Positions 45,942-54,726 of a DNA stretch of 64,000 nucleotides are shown piece by piece. Each line of letters opens with the position of its first letter. Position 1 is the stretch's first letter. Source of the stretch: JAKZVK01 sp965248255 (lineage in GTDB: Bacteria > Acidobacteriota > Terriglobia > Bryobacterales > UBA6623). Below the pieces are notes generated by a model. That model was given only the letters and a program-made list of their open reading frames with translations. It did no database searches and was not told where the DNA came from. A program made the translations under genes and the position numbers. The DNA is taken from positions 2,418,001 to 2,482,000 of the forward strand of contig CBDFIW010000003.1 in the NCBI GenBank assembly GCA_965248255.1, written 5' to 3'.

Positions 45942-45989
45942 GTTCCAACTCGTCCGGGTTAGAGCGGTCAAGCCAAGGAGGTCAACACC

Positions 45990-46235
45990 ATGACGATTCG
46001 AACCAGCGGACGGTCTCTGGTCCAGCGGCTGGAAACCCTCACGGAGTTCTATGAGTACGAAGAGCCGGCCGAGATTTTTGTCGAGTTCTGGAACTGCACG
46101 ATGCATTTTCTCAAGTGTGGCGACGAGACCCAAACGTTCGAGACCATCTATCACCGCGACGACCAACCGGCGCACGAGCCCCCGCCCGTCGCGAGCGGCG
46201 AAGCGTTTCGTAGCGCTCTTGGCGGTCCTTCGTAG
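45990..46235 (+). CDS. Small acidic protein of unknown function
   Basis: AAGGAGG lies 7 bases before the ATG at 45990, a strong ribosome site. The 81-residue product (SLVQRLETLTEFYEYEEPAEIFVEFWN) is acidic with no recognised domain. Short proteins of this style follow terminase-small-subunit-like genes in other genomes, as here. Its stop TAG is contributed by a GTAGGGG hairpin repeat, so the original C-terminus may have been different. Confidence 0.55.
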   Translation: MTIRTSGRSLVQRLETLTEFYEYEEPAEIFVEFWNCTMHFLKCGDETQTFETIYHRDDQPAHEPPPVASGEAFRSALGGPS

Positions 46236-46302
46236 GGGCGGGCCGCTGCGCCCGCCCAGGATGCCGGATGCCCCGCTCAGACAAGTAACCGAACTTGTGA
46301 AC
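46232..46302 (-). repeat. GTAGGGG hairpin repeat, full-length copy overlapping a stop codon
   Basis: GTAGGGGCGGGCCGC pairs with GCGCCCGCCC, followed by the family tail (reverse complement GTTCACAAGTTCGGTTAC then TCTGAGCGGGGCAT). The TAG at 46233-46235 stops the small acidic protein. Confidence 0.75.
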
Positions 46303-46411
46303 CACTGGGCACGAGCCCGGGCACAGCATGCTGTGCCCTACATCGTTACGCCCCGCTTCGCGGCTGGGTTTGGTGGTTTGGTTGTGATTGCGGAATAATA
46401 CAGAGCGAATA

Positions 46412-46900
46412 ATGCCGGAGTCTGGAGACACCCACCGCGATCTGCTGCGGCGCATTGCGAGAGGCACAGTGCAGTCCGTGCCCGTCTTGGGCGCCTACGT
46501 CGAGCAGGTGATCTTCGGCACGCTCGATGACAAGGCGAACCGTGAGAAAAGGGCCGAGTTGCGGACCCTTTTCGATTCGTTGGCAGAGGGGCAGCAGGAA
46601 TCACACGATGCCACCATCGGAGAGATCCTCGGCGCGGCCCGCCGGCAGGCGGCGGCTAATGACGACCTCGCTGCCAAGCTCGATAGAGTCCTGGCGGTGA
46701 TTGACCGACCCGTTCCCTCGGCCCGCGACAGGGAGACCGCGCCCCGCACCGTCGTGCCATCGGTGTTCATTTCGTCGACCATCGACGACTTAGAACCTTA
46801 TCGAGATGCAGCCCGAAGCGCGGCTAATCGTGCTGAGTTTGTCCCCTTGCTGTCTGACTACTCCGTGGAAAGCCAGCACAAGCCAACGCTCGACCTGTAA
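46412..46900 (+). CDS. N-terminal part of NLR-like protein: helical region and start of DUF4062, ends at in-frame TAA
   Basis: 162 codons from the ATG at 46412 to TAA at 46898-46900. Residues 1-~105 are helical (TVQSVPVLGAYVEQVIFGTLDD, then long charged helices). From ~115 a DUF4062 domain begins: VPSVFISSTIDDLEPYRDAA and FVPLLSDYSVESQHKPTLDL. The frame then stays open past the TAA with LKRAAQPDVLVVIVGHSYGS and SITWRECGAAGPDTDILAFVVDPGF, the rest of DUF4062, into the NACHT protein. The stop therefore cuts one domain in two. Either the gene is broken, the stop is an error, or both halves are made separately. Confidence 0.75.
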   Translation: MPESGDTHRDLLRRIARGTVQSVPVLGAYVEQVIFGTLDDKANREKRAELRTLFDSLAEGQQESHDATIGEILGAARRQAAANDDLAAKLDRVLAVIDRPVPSARDRETAPRTVVPSVFISSTIDDLEPYRDAARSAANRAEFVPLLSDYSVESQHKPTLDL

Positions 46901-47047
46901 CTTAAACGCGCCGCGCAACCTGACGTCCTCGTTGTCATCGTCGGTCACAGTTACGGTTCGGTTCCGCCGGACAACAGCAAAGACGAGCGGAGCATCACCT
47001 GGCGGGAGTGCGGGGCCGCCGGGCCGGACACAGACATCCTCGCGTTT

Positions 47048-49750
47048 GTGGTCGATCCCGGTTTCAGTGGGCTCGATGATTGGAAAGAGAAAGAGCGAAT
47101 CAGCAGGGCTCTCGACGCAGGGAGCGACATAACCGAACTTGCTGTCGAGGTGCCGCGCAACATCCGAAAGCTTGGCGAGTTGCGCGACTGGTTATGTGGC
47201 GACGACAAACGGGTTTATTGCAAGACCTTCACCAACCCCGACAACCTGGCCGTACAGGTCTATGATGCGCTCGCCGATTGGCGGAAGCGGCACCCACGGT
47301 TCGCGAGGACGCTCGCGCCCGTCGAGCCCCCGGCTGACCCGACCAAGTATCTTCAGTGGCTGCGTGATTACACAGGCTTCATCAACATCCGAGGTCTTCA
47401 GGTGGGGAAGGGGAAGGCGCACCGCTTTCCGATCGAAGAGCTGTACATCACGTTGACCGCCGCCGCGGAAAGGCCGGCCGAGAAGAGGGGCGAGCCTCGG
47501 CAAACGAAAGAGGAGCTCGCCGAGCTTGCCGCGAAGCAGCAAGCCGCCTCGGTCCCTCTGCAGAACGCGCTCAAATCCGACCGTCTGGTGATCGTCGGTG
47601 ACCCTGGCTCGGGCAAGACGACCTTTCTGCACCGCATCAGCTATGCGCTCGCGCAGACGTTGCTCGAAGAGGAACCGCAAGCGGCAGAGGAGCGTCTCGG
47701 GATCGAGGATAAGCCGTTCCCCGTTTTCGTGCGGATCGGGGAGTTGGCCGAGCACATCCGCCTGTGCCGCGAAGACCCAAGGCGCCCTGGGCCTGTGGGC
47801 GCCGACGCTCCCACCTGGCTGCCGAACTTCCTGGCGACGAAAAGCGAGGAGATGAGCTGGGGCCTCGATGAGGACTTCTTCCGGCAGAAGATCGAGAGCG
47901 GCCAGGCGATGATCCTGCTCGACGGCTTGGACGAGGCCCCGGGCCGGGTGGAGCGCGAGTCGATCGTAAGGCTGTTCGAGCACGCCACGACGGCGTACGG
48001 CCCGTGCCGCTTCGTCGTGACGACACGCCCGCGAGCTTATGAGGGCGAGGCGGTGCTTAGCGGCTTTCGGCGGGCTGAAATTGAGCCGCTGACTCCCGAA
48101 GCCATTGACACTTTCTTGCAGCACTGGTGCGAGGGACTCTACCAGGGGGGAGTCGATGCCGAGCGCCATCGCGGGGAGTTGACCGAAGCCTTGCGCAGCC
48201 GGCCTGAGATCCGCCGCATGGCGAGCAACCCGGTCATGCTGACGGCCCTGGCGGTCGTTCACTGGAACGAGAACCGGTTGCCGGAACAGCGGGCTGAGCT
48301 TTATGAGTCGGTCCTAAAGTGGCTCTTGCGGGCGCGCGACCAGAAACCGGAGAGGGCCTCGTCGGAGGTTTGCGCGCGGCGTTTCCGAAAGCTTGCGCTC
48401 AAGATGCAGAACCACCCCGACGGGCGTCAAGCGCAGGTCACGAAGCGTTGGGCGGCCGAGGCGATCGAAGACATCTTCGCCGCGCCCAACCAAGAAGAGC
48501 GCATCGAACAGGCCGAACACTTTCTCGACGAAGAGGAGATCGACAGCGGCATCATTACCAGCGTCGGGCGCGAGGTGCGTTTCTGGCATCTGACGTTCCA
48601 GGAGTACCTGGCGGCGCGGGCCGTGGCGGGCTTGGGGGAGGAGAGACAGCTCGATCTGCTTTTCGCGGACGACCGGCTCTACCAGCCCGAGTGGCGGGAA
48701 GTGCTTCTGCTGTTCGGCGGCGTGCTGCATGAGCAGGGCCCCGACAAGGTCAATGCCTTTGTCACGGCAGTGCTGTTGCGCCTGGAGGATCAACCGACGC
48801 TGGCGGACCGGGCGCGCTGCATCGGTTTGTTGGGCGCGATGGTGCGGGATCTGGCGCCGCTCGAATACGAGCCCGGGGACGCGGCGTATCGAGCGACGCT
48901 CGAAGCCGTGATGGACATCTTCGAGGCTGAGAAGTCCGAGAGCGTGGCGTTTCAAGACCGGCTTGATGCCGCCGAGGCGCTGGGGCAGGCCGGCGACCCG
49001 CGGCTCGATGAGGACAACTGGGTCACGATCCCGGCCGGTTCATTCCAGATGGGCTCGGAAGATAAGAACGCCCCCGATGATGGGAAGCCGGTGCACGAGG
49101 TCGAGCTTGACGCTTTCCAGATCGGACGTTACCCGGTCACTGTGCAGGAGTTTGCAAGGTTTGTCGAAGACGGCGGATACCAGGAGCGGCGCTGGTGGAA
49201 AGACCCGGTGTCGTTCGGTGAGCACAAAGAGCCCGGAGCCTGGGACGAGCAGGCGAATCGGCGCAACCATCCCGTGACGGGGGTGAACTGGTTCGAGGCG
49301 GCGGCCTACTGCGAGTGGCTCAGCGAGCGGCTGGGGGCGCGCGTGCGGCTGCCGACCGAAGCAGAGTGGGAGCGCGCGGCTTGCGGCGGGGAGGCGAGGA
49401 AGTATCCCTGGGGTGACGGGATCGACCCGTCGCGTGCCAACTACCGCCACAGTGATTCACCGGGGCGGACCACGCCGGTGGGCTTGTACCCGCGTGGCGC
49501 GAGCGCGGAAGGGCTGCACGACATGGCAGGCAATGCGTTGGATTGGTGCGCGGGCTGGTATGACCGGAGCTACTATGCGAAATCACCCCGACGTAACCCA
49601 CAAGCGCCGAGAAGCGGCAAGTACGTGGTGCTCCGCGGCGGTTGGTGCAATGGCGACAGTGCGTTCGCCGCCTGCGCGTGCCGCGACCACGTCCTCTCGA
49701 CGGCCCGCAGCAACATCATCGGGTTTCGTTGCGCCAGGACAGAAATCTAA
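47048..49750 (+). CDS. NACHT NTPase with C-terminal FGE-sulfatase/C-type-lectin domain (bacterial NLR-like; candidate DGR target)
   Basis: In frame with 46412-46900; the GTG at 47048 is a convenience start. In this 900-residue part: end of DUF4062 (to ~90), pre-NACHT segment (GFINIRGLQVG...FPIEELYI, ~110-133), NACHT with Walker A GDPGSGKTT (184-192), Walker B AMILLDGLDE (~287-296) and FVVTTRPRAYEG, helical region with FWHLTFQEYLAARAV, then an FGE-sulfatase fold from ~658 (VTIPAGSFQMGSEDKNAPDD, RLPTEAEWERAACGG, YPWGD, GLHDMAGNALDWC, VLRGGWCN, NIIGFRCAR). NACHT proteins of this kind are antiphage sensors in other bacteria. FGE/lectin C-termini are classic targets of diversity-generating retroelements. 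Confidence 0.88.
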   Translation: MVDPGFSGLDDWKEKERISRALDAGSDITELAVEVPRNIRKLGELRDWLCGDDKRVYCKTFTNPDNLAVQVYDALADWRKRHPRFARTLAPVEPPADPTKYLQWLRDYTGFINIRGLQVGKGKAHRFPIEELYITLTAAAERPAEKRGEPRQTKEELAELAAKQQAASVPLQNALKSDRLVIVGDPGSGKTTFLHRISYALAQTLLEEEPQAAEERLGIEDKPFPVFVRIGELAEHIRLCREDPRRPGPVGADAPTWLPNFLATKSEEMSWGLDEDFFRQKIESGQAMILLDGLDEAPGRVERESIVRLFEHATTAYGPCRFVVTTRPRAYEGEAVLSGFRRAEIEPLTPEAIDTFLQHWCEGLYQGGVDAERHRGELTEALRSRPEIRRMASNPVMLTALAVVHWNENRLPEQRAELYESVLKWLLRARDQKPERASSEVCARRFRKLALKMQNHPDGRQAQVTKRWAAEAIEDIFAAPNQEERIEQAEHFLDEEEIDSGIITSVGREVRFWHLTFQEYLAARAVAGLGEERQLDLLFADDRLYQPEWREVLLLFGGVLHEQGPDKVNAFVTAVLLRLEDQPTLADRARCIGLLGAMVRDLAPLEYEPGDAAYRATLEAVMDIFEAEKSESVAFQDRLDAAEALGQAGDPRLDEDNWVTIPAGSFQMGSEDKNAPDDGKPVHEVELDAFQIGRYPVTVQEFARFVEDGGYQERRWWKDPVSFGEHKEPGAWDEQANRRNHPVTGVNWFEAAAYCEWLSERLGARVRLPTEAEWERAACGGEARKYPWGDGIDPSRANYRHSDSPGRTTPVGLYPRGASAEGLHDMAGNALDWCAGWYDRSYYAKSPRRNPQAPRSGKYVVLRGGWCNGDSAFAACACRDHVLSTARSNIIGFRCARTEI
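49631..49735 (+). other. Candidate DGR variable region in the FGE domain
   Basis: Between the conserved anchors LRGG (from ~49629) and IGFRCAR lie ~30 codons at the positions where DGR target proteins normally read runs of Asn (AAC/AAT). Here they read N, G, D, S, F, C, D, H, V, L, A, S, N, I. About 22 of 30 codons end in C, as expected if AAC codons were mutated at their two adenines. This is pattern matching only; no template repeat is in view. Confidence 0.5.
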
Positions 49751-50036
49751 CCCTGTTTACCCTGTACGCTCTGGCGTCTGTACCCTTGCGGGGCGAAGCC
49801 CTCGCGGAAAATTTATTTGGGGAAGCGCTGGTTGGGCAAGCGGGGAGGAGTTCAAGGTGTAGAGGTGAGGGTGGGACGCGTTGCGGGCCGGGCGTGTGAA
49901 TCTGGTGACAGCCAGCCATTTTTCGCACGGCAACGGGTCGGTAGGGTTGTTGATGGTTTGAGGCGTCCCGTGGCTGGGAGTGGGTGGAGTCAATACTGGC
50001 CTGGGGCGGGCGGCGGGCGGGCGCGGGTCCCCGCCG

Positions 50037-51944
50037 TTACGGTCCCGATGGCAGCACCTTCACCCGGATCGACGACGGCGCGCTTTGGGACCGATAGACC
50101 CGCTGGGTCGCCTTCTGGAAATCCTCTCGCTTGGCGTTGTAAATGTCGACGAACGTCTGCGGATTGCGGTCGACCAAGGGGAACCAGGAGCTTTGGACGT
50201 GCACCATGATGCGATGGCCCCGGCGGAAGGTGTGATAGGCGTCGGGCATGACGTACTCGACCTTGGTGACCTTGCCCGGCTTGAAGGGTTCGGGCTTTTC
50301 GAAACTGTTGCGGAACTTGCCGCGCATGGCTTCGCCCCGCACGAGCTGTTGGTAGCCGCCCATCTTCACGCCCGTGGGATTCGGGTTGGGATCGGGGAAG
50401 TCGCCCGAATAGACGTCGATCAGCTTCACCACCCAATCGGAATCCGTCCCGGTGGTCGAGACGAACAGGCTGGGCGTGATCTCTCCGGCGATCGTGACGT
50501 CTTCCTCGAGCACGTCGGTTGCGTAGACCACCACGTCCGTGCGCGAGCCGGCGAAACGCTGGTCGTCGAGCATGTGCTCGCGGGTCATCCCGATCGCGAC
50601 GTTGGGGATGAAGGGCACGGGCTTGGCCGGGTCGCTGACGTACTCATCGAACGCCGACTTGCCGTCGGCCCCGGGCGCGTCGAAGCTGAGCTTGCCGTCT
50701 TCGCGGAAGTAGAGCGTCTTGTCGACGACGTTCTTCGGCGGCCAGGCGTCGTAGCGCCGCCAGTGGTTGGTACCGGTCTCGAAGACGTAGGCTTCGGGGA
50801 GATCGAGCTTTTTATCCTCCTCTTGGTCCTTGAGGAAGTGTTGGAAGAACGGCAGCTCGATCTTCTCGCGATAGAAGAGCGAGGTTTTGGCGTTGAACGG
50901 CACGTGGCCCATCTTGTCGCCGTCGTGGCCGGCCCACTGCCCGTGATACCAGGGGCCCATCACGAGTGTGTTGTAGGCGCCGGGGCTGTTCTTCTCGATC
51001 GATTCATAGACCTTGAGCGGCCCGAACAGGTCCTCGGCATCGAACCAGCCGCCGACCGTCATGACCGCGGGTTTGATGTTGTTGAGACTTCGCCGTATGT
51101 CGCGCGCCTTCCAGAAATCGTCGTAGGAGCCGTGCTTGCTCATCTCATTCCAAAACGGGACCTCGTTCTTGAAGTACTTCTCATTGAGGTTGGTCAGCGG
51201 TCCCAGGTCGAGATAGAACTCATAGCCGTCGGGGGTTTTGTAGTCGAAGCGCCGCGGCGGATCGCGGGTCGGCTCGTCCACCGGCATGCCGAAGAACCAG
51301 AAGAAGCGGAAGGCGTGCGCCAGGTAGAAGGCGCCGTTGTGATGGAAGTCGTCGCCAATGAACCAGTCGCTCACCGGCGCTTGCGGGGAGGAGGCCTTCA
51401 GCGCCGGATGCGCGTCGATGGCGCCCATGGCGGTGTAGAAACCCGGATACGAAATGCCCCACTGGCCGGCCTTGCCGTTGTTGTTGGGAATGTTGTCGAC
51501 CAGCCAGTCGATCGTGTCGTACGTGTCGCTGCTTTCGTCGATGTCTTTCGGCCCGTTCTTGACGGCCTTGTGAGGACGCACGTTGACAAACTCGCCCTCG
51601 GACGCCATCCGTCCGCGCACGTCTTGGTAGGCGAAGATAAACAAGTCTTTGGCGAACTCCCGCGACGGTCCGATGCGGGTCTTGTAGGAGTTGACGCCGT
51701 AGGGCCGCACACTGTAAGGCGTGCGGTAGAGCATGATCGGGTAGGGCTTGGAGTCATCTTTCGGGGCGTAGACCGCGGTGAAGAGCCGCACGCCGTCCCG
51801 CATCGGGATCATGTACTCGTACTTGGTGTAGTTTGCCTTGATCCAGACCGCGTGCTCCTTGGCCGGGTCTTTTTCTTGTGCCGTAGAGGACCCAACGAGG
51901 CAGAGACAGCCAAGGACGAAAAGCGAGTAGCAACGTGCACGCAT
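50037..51944 (-). CDS. CocE/NonD family hydrolase (X-Pro dipeptidyl-peptidase fold), exported
   Basis: A serine hydrolase of the S15/CocE family, which cleaves acyl esters or glutaryl amides. The ATG at 51944 follows GGAGGATC and opens a signal peptide (YSLFVLGCLCLVGSSTAQ). Landmarks: MRDGVRLFTAVYAP, nucleophile Ser in GQWGISYPGFYT, catalytic Asp in GWFDAEDLFG, His in GPWYHGQW, and the jelly-roll C-terminal domain (VVVYATDVLEEDVTIAGEI, SSWFPLVDRNPQ). Length 635 residues is normal. The natural substrate is unknown. Divergent from the DUF362 gene. Confidence 0.9.
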   Translation of the reverse strand: MRARCYSLFVLGCLCLVGSSTAQEKDPAKEHAVWIKANYTKYEYMIPMRDGVRLFTAVYAPKDDSKPYPIMLYRTPYSVRPYGVNSYKTRIGPSREFAKDLFIFAYQDVRGRMASEGEFVNVRPHKAVKNGPKDIDESSDTYDTIDWLVDNIPNNNGKAGQWGISYPGFYTAMGAIDAHPALKASSPQAPVSDWFIGDDFHHNGAFYLAHAFRFFWFFGMPVDEPTRDPPRRFDYKTPDGYEFYLDLGPLTNLNEKYFKNEVPFWNEMSKHGSYDDFWKARDIRRSLNNIKPAVMTVGGWFDAEDLFGPLKVYESIEKNSPGAYNTLVMGPWYHGQWAGHDGDKMGHVPFNAKTSLFYREKIELPFFQHFLKDQEEDKKLDLPEAYVFETGTNHWRRYDAWPPKNVVDKTLYFREDGKLSFDAPGADGKSAFDEYVSDPAKPVPFIPNVAIGMTREHMLDDQRFAGSRTDVVVYATDVLEEDVTIAGEITPSLFVSTTGTDSDWVVKLIDVYSGDFPDPNPNPTGVKMGGYQQLVRGEAMRGKFRNSFEKPEPFKPGKVTKVEYVMPDAYHTFRRGHRIMVHVQSSWFPLVDRNPQTFVDIYNAKREDFQKATQRVYRSQSAPSSIRVKVLPSGP

Positions 51945-52047
51945 GGGATGATCCTCCGTTCGGGTCAAAGACGGGCGACCGCTGTGTGTCGATATCGTAA
52001 CCCAGTCAGACTGATGTATAGTCGAACTCACACAGGGGAGTTGTTTG

Positions 52048-53187
52048 ATGACCTTCGATCGTAGAGGATTCCTCGCCGCATCACTCGCCGCCGCGACGGC
52101 GGCTTGCCAACGGACGGCCGATCAACGCGCTGCCGAAGACACAGCAGGGAACGCCGGCAACCTCGGGATACCAGGTCCCTACCCAGGCCGCGTCGTGGCG
52201 ATTCACCATCCGGCCGCCATCATCAACGACGAGTATCAGCCCGAGCCCGTCGGCCGGATGATCGAGCGCGGCCTGACCGAGCTGACGCATGCCGAAAGCC
52301 CGGTCGAGTCGCTCCGTGAATTCTTCGAGCCGGGCGACGTGGTAGGCATCAAAGTCAACGGCGTCGGTCGGCCCTACGTCATCTCCGACGCCTCGGTGGT
52401 CCGCAAGCTGATCGGCGGTCTCAACAGCGTCGGCATCCCGAATCGCGACATCGTCGTTTATGAGCGGACCAAAGCGTCGTTCACGGGAGCGGGCTTCGAG
52501 CACTGGCTGCCCGAGGGCGTTCGTTGGATGAACGCTACTGAGAAGTACCACCGCATCCAGCTCGACATGGACGGTTATGACCGCGACGTCTACATGGAGA
52601 TGCCGCTGGTGCATCCCGAGTATCGCGAGGAGTACCGCGTCGACGACCCGCACGTGCGGCGCTCGTACGTCTGCAAGTGGCTGACGCAGGCGGTCAACAA
52701 AGTCATCAACCTCTGCGTCCTCAAACACCATCAATCGGCCGGGGTGACGCTGGCCTTGAAGAACATGTCGCACGGCTTCGTCAACAACGTGAACCGCAGT
52801 CACGCGTCCACCACGGCCAACGCCTGCGGCATCTTCATTCCGGCGGTGGTCGATCTGCCGATCATCCGCGAGAAAGTGGTCCTGCACATCCTCGACGGCG
52901 TCAAAGGCGCGTATCACGGCGGGCCCGGCGGCAAGGTCGGCAAGTACACCTGGGCCCACAACACGATGTACTTCGCCACGGATCCGGTCGCACTCGACAA
53001 GACCGGCTGGCGCGTGATCGACGAGAAGCGCGCGGCCGTGGGCGTCCCGTTCATCGCCCTGCTCAAGCCCGACGAAGACAGCCTGTGGCTGAACTGTCAG
53101 GTCGAGCACATCGAACTGGCCGGAAACATGGGTTTGGGCGTCTTCGACGACGAGCAGATCCGGCTCAAGAAGATCGATTTGGTGTAA
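52048..53187 (+). CDS. DUF362 domain-containing protein, Tat-exported
   Basis: The ATG at 52048 follows CAGGGGAG. The signal is Tat-like with a possible lipobox (DRRGFLAASLAAATAACQ). The body matches DUF362: VVGIKVNGVG, NSVGIPNRDIVVYERT, NLCVLKHHQSAGVTLALKNMSHGFVNN, HILDGVKGAYHGGPGG and FATDPVALDKTGWRVID. No cysteine-rich ferredoxin segment is present, unlike some relatives. Function is not established for the family. 379 residues. Confidence 0.87.
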   Translation: MTFDRRGFLAASLAAATAACQRTADQRAAEDTAGNAGNLGIPGPYPGRVVAIHHPAAIINDEYQPEPVGRMIERGLTELTHAESPVESLREFFEPGDVVGIKVNGVGRPYVISDASVVRKLIGGLNSVGIPNRDIVVYERTKASFTGAGFEHWLPEGVRWMNATEKYHRIQLDMDGYDRDVYMEMPLVHPEYREEYRVDDPHVRRSYVCKWLTQAVNKVINLCVLKHHQSAGVTLALKNMSHGFVNNVNRSHASTTANACGIFIPAVVDLPIIREKVVLHILDGVKGAYHGGPGGKVGKYTWAHNTMYFATDPVALDKTGWRVIDEKRAAVGVPFIALLKPDEDSLWLNCQVEHIELAGNMGLGVFDDEQIRLKKIDLV

Positions 53188-53397
53188 ACGAGCGGAGGAT
53201 TGCCGGACGTTCACAGGAGCGCCGGATGAGTGTGCAGCGATGCCCAGATTTCTGCAACGCGAGGCGAGATTTGGCAACATGCCATTGGTTTATAATCAGG
53301 GCTGATCAGTCTGAACCAGGGTGCCGGTGCTCGAGTAGCGGGGCCGGCATTGTTGTTGGTGAGCAGCGCGCCGCACCCGGCGGCCGGTGGAAATCGC

Positions 53398-53865
53398 ATG
53401 GCCCTTGACTTCGTTCGAAAGGTGGAAGAACAAGTCAAGAAGCTCGAGTACGAGCTGAAGAACGAGCTGCCGAAAGAGATCCAGCGTGCACGCGAGCTGG
53501 GCGACCTCAGCGAGAACGCCGAGTATGCCGCGGCCAAGGAGCGCCAAGACCTGGTGGGCGCCCGCTTGGCGCAGCTCAAGACGCGGCTCGCCCAGCTACG
53601 GATGGTGGACCTCACCAAGATCCCCCGAGATGTGGTCGGGCTTGGATCGACCGTGGTAGTGTATGACATCGACAAGGACAAAGAAGTCGAGTTCCGGCTG
53701 GTGACATCGGAGGATGCCGATGGCAATGGGAAGATTTCCACGACCTCTCCGATTGGAAGGGCTCTGCTGGGGAAGGTGGAGGGCGACGTCGCCGAGATTC
53801 GAACTCCCGGGGGCATGCGAGAGATGGAGGTCGTGAAGTTGACGACGATCCACGACCAGGGCTAG
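53398..53865 (+). CDS. greA: Transcription elongation factor GreA
   Basis: GreA rescues backtracked RNA polymerase by stimulating transcript cleavage. The 155-residue length fits. The N-terminal coiled coil carries the acidic tip ARELGDLSENAEYAAAKERQ with the Asp/Glu needed in the polymerase channel. The C-terminal FKBP-like domain includes VGLGSTVVVYD and SPIGRALLGKVEGDVAEIRTPGG. I chose the ATG at 53398 because MALDFVRKVEEQ begins the coiled coil; the frame extends to 53350. Confidence 0.93.
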   Translation: MALDFVRKVEEQVKKLEYELKNELPKEIQRARELGDLSENAEYAAAKERQDLVGARLAQLKTRLAQLRMVDLTKIPRDVVGLGSTVVVYDIDKDKEVEFRLVTSEDADGNGKISTTSPIGRALLGKVEGDVAEIRTPGGMREMEVVKLTTIHDQG

Positions 53866-53910
53866 GTTGGCTCCAAGGTCGAGGGTGATCGACCGCCCCT
53901 CACTTACGGA

Positions 53911-54612
53911 ATGGCTGTTACAGGCAAGATCGGCAGCGCCGCCGGATGGATTCTCGGCGGCATCGTACGACTGCTCAGCGGTACCCGGATCCATCCCAAC
54001 GCACTCACCTCGATCGGGCTGGGCATCAACGCCGTGGCGGCCTGGCTGCTCGCGCGCGGGGAGTTTTTCTCAGCGGGGCTGGTCGTGCTCTGCGGAGCCG
54101 TGTTCGATCTGATCGACGGGCCGGTCGCCCGCCAAAGCAATCGCGTCACTCGGTTCGGCGGGTTTCTGGACTCCGTGCTGGATCGTTATTCCGACCTGAT
54201 CCTGCTGATGGGACTGCTCGTATACTACGCGAGCATCAACCGGTTCTTCTACATCATCTTGACGGCGGTTGCGATGACGGGTTCGGTGATGATCAGCTAC
54301 ACCCGGGCGCGTTCGGAGACAGTGATCCAGAGCTGCAAGGTGGGTTTCCTGGAACGGCCCGAGCGTATCGTGCTGATCATCATCGGCGCCCTGTGGAATC
54401 GCATGGCTCCGGTGCTGTGGGTGCTGGCGGTGCTTTCGAATATCACGGTCGTTCACCGAATCATTCACACTTGGCGCGAGACGCGCGAGCTCGACGCAGT
54501 GGAACGGCAGACGCCGCAGGAGCCGGCGCAGGCAGGGGCCGGTACCGCAGGATCCGAGTCCTCGTCGGAGCCGGCGGCCGCGACCGCGCCCAGAGTACCC
54601 TCAGCCCTTTAG
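53911..54612 (+). CDS. CDP-alcohol phosphatidyltransferase
   Basis: An integral membrane enzyme of phospholipid synthesis. The family signature is exact: D-x2-D-G-x2-A-R-x8-G-x3-D-x3-D from DLIDGPVARQ to DSVLDRYSD (residues ~69-92). Several membrane helices follow. The alcohol substrate (glycerol phosphate, inositol phosphate or other) cannot be read from sequence. The C-terminal ~40 residues are Ala/Pro/Glu-rich and probably disordered. It follows greA by 45 bases on the same strand. Confidence 0.9.
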   Translation: MAVTGKIGSAAGWILGGIVRLLSGTRIHPNALTSIGLGINAVAAWLLARGEFFSAGLVVLCGAVFDLIDGPVARQSNRVTRFGGFLDSVLDRYSDLILLMGLLVYYASINRFFYIILTAVAMTGSVMISYTRARSETVIQSCKVGFLERPERIVLIIIGALWNRMAPVLWVLAVLSNITVVHRIIHTWRETRELDAVERQTPQEPAQAGAGTAGSESSSEPAAATAPRVPSAL

Positions 54613-54700
54613 TTCAACACACGTTCCTTCCCCCTCAGGTGGATCTGCTGCGCGAGCGCTGCCGAGCCCGTGGCGCAGCGGGCTCGGACACAGCAGCGGC

Positions 54701-54726
54701 GGGCGGGCACAGCGGCCCGCCCCTAC
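54701..54726 (-). repeat. GTAGGGG hairpin repeat overlapping a stop codon
   Basis: On the minus strand GTAGGGGCGGGCC pairs with GCCCGCCC. The TAG at 54723-54725 is the stop codon of the molybdopterin-binding protein. Confidence 0.75.

Noticed and set aside
49980..52064. 694-codon plus-strand frame
   Set aside because: Antisense to the CocE hydrolase, whose catalytic motifs and ribosome site are on the minus strand.
52081..53280. 399-codon minus-strand frame
   Set aside because: Antisense to the DUF362 gene.
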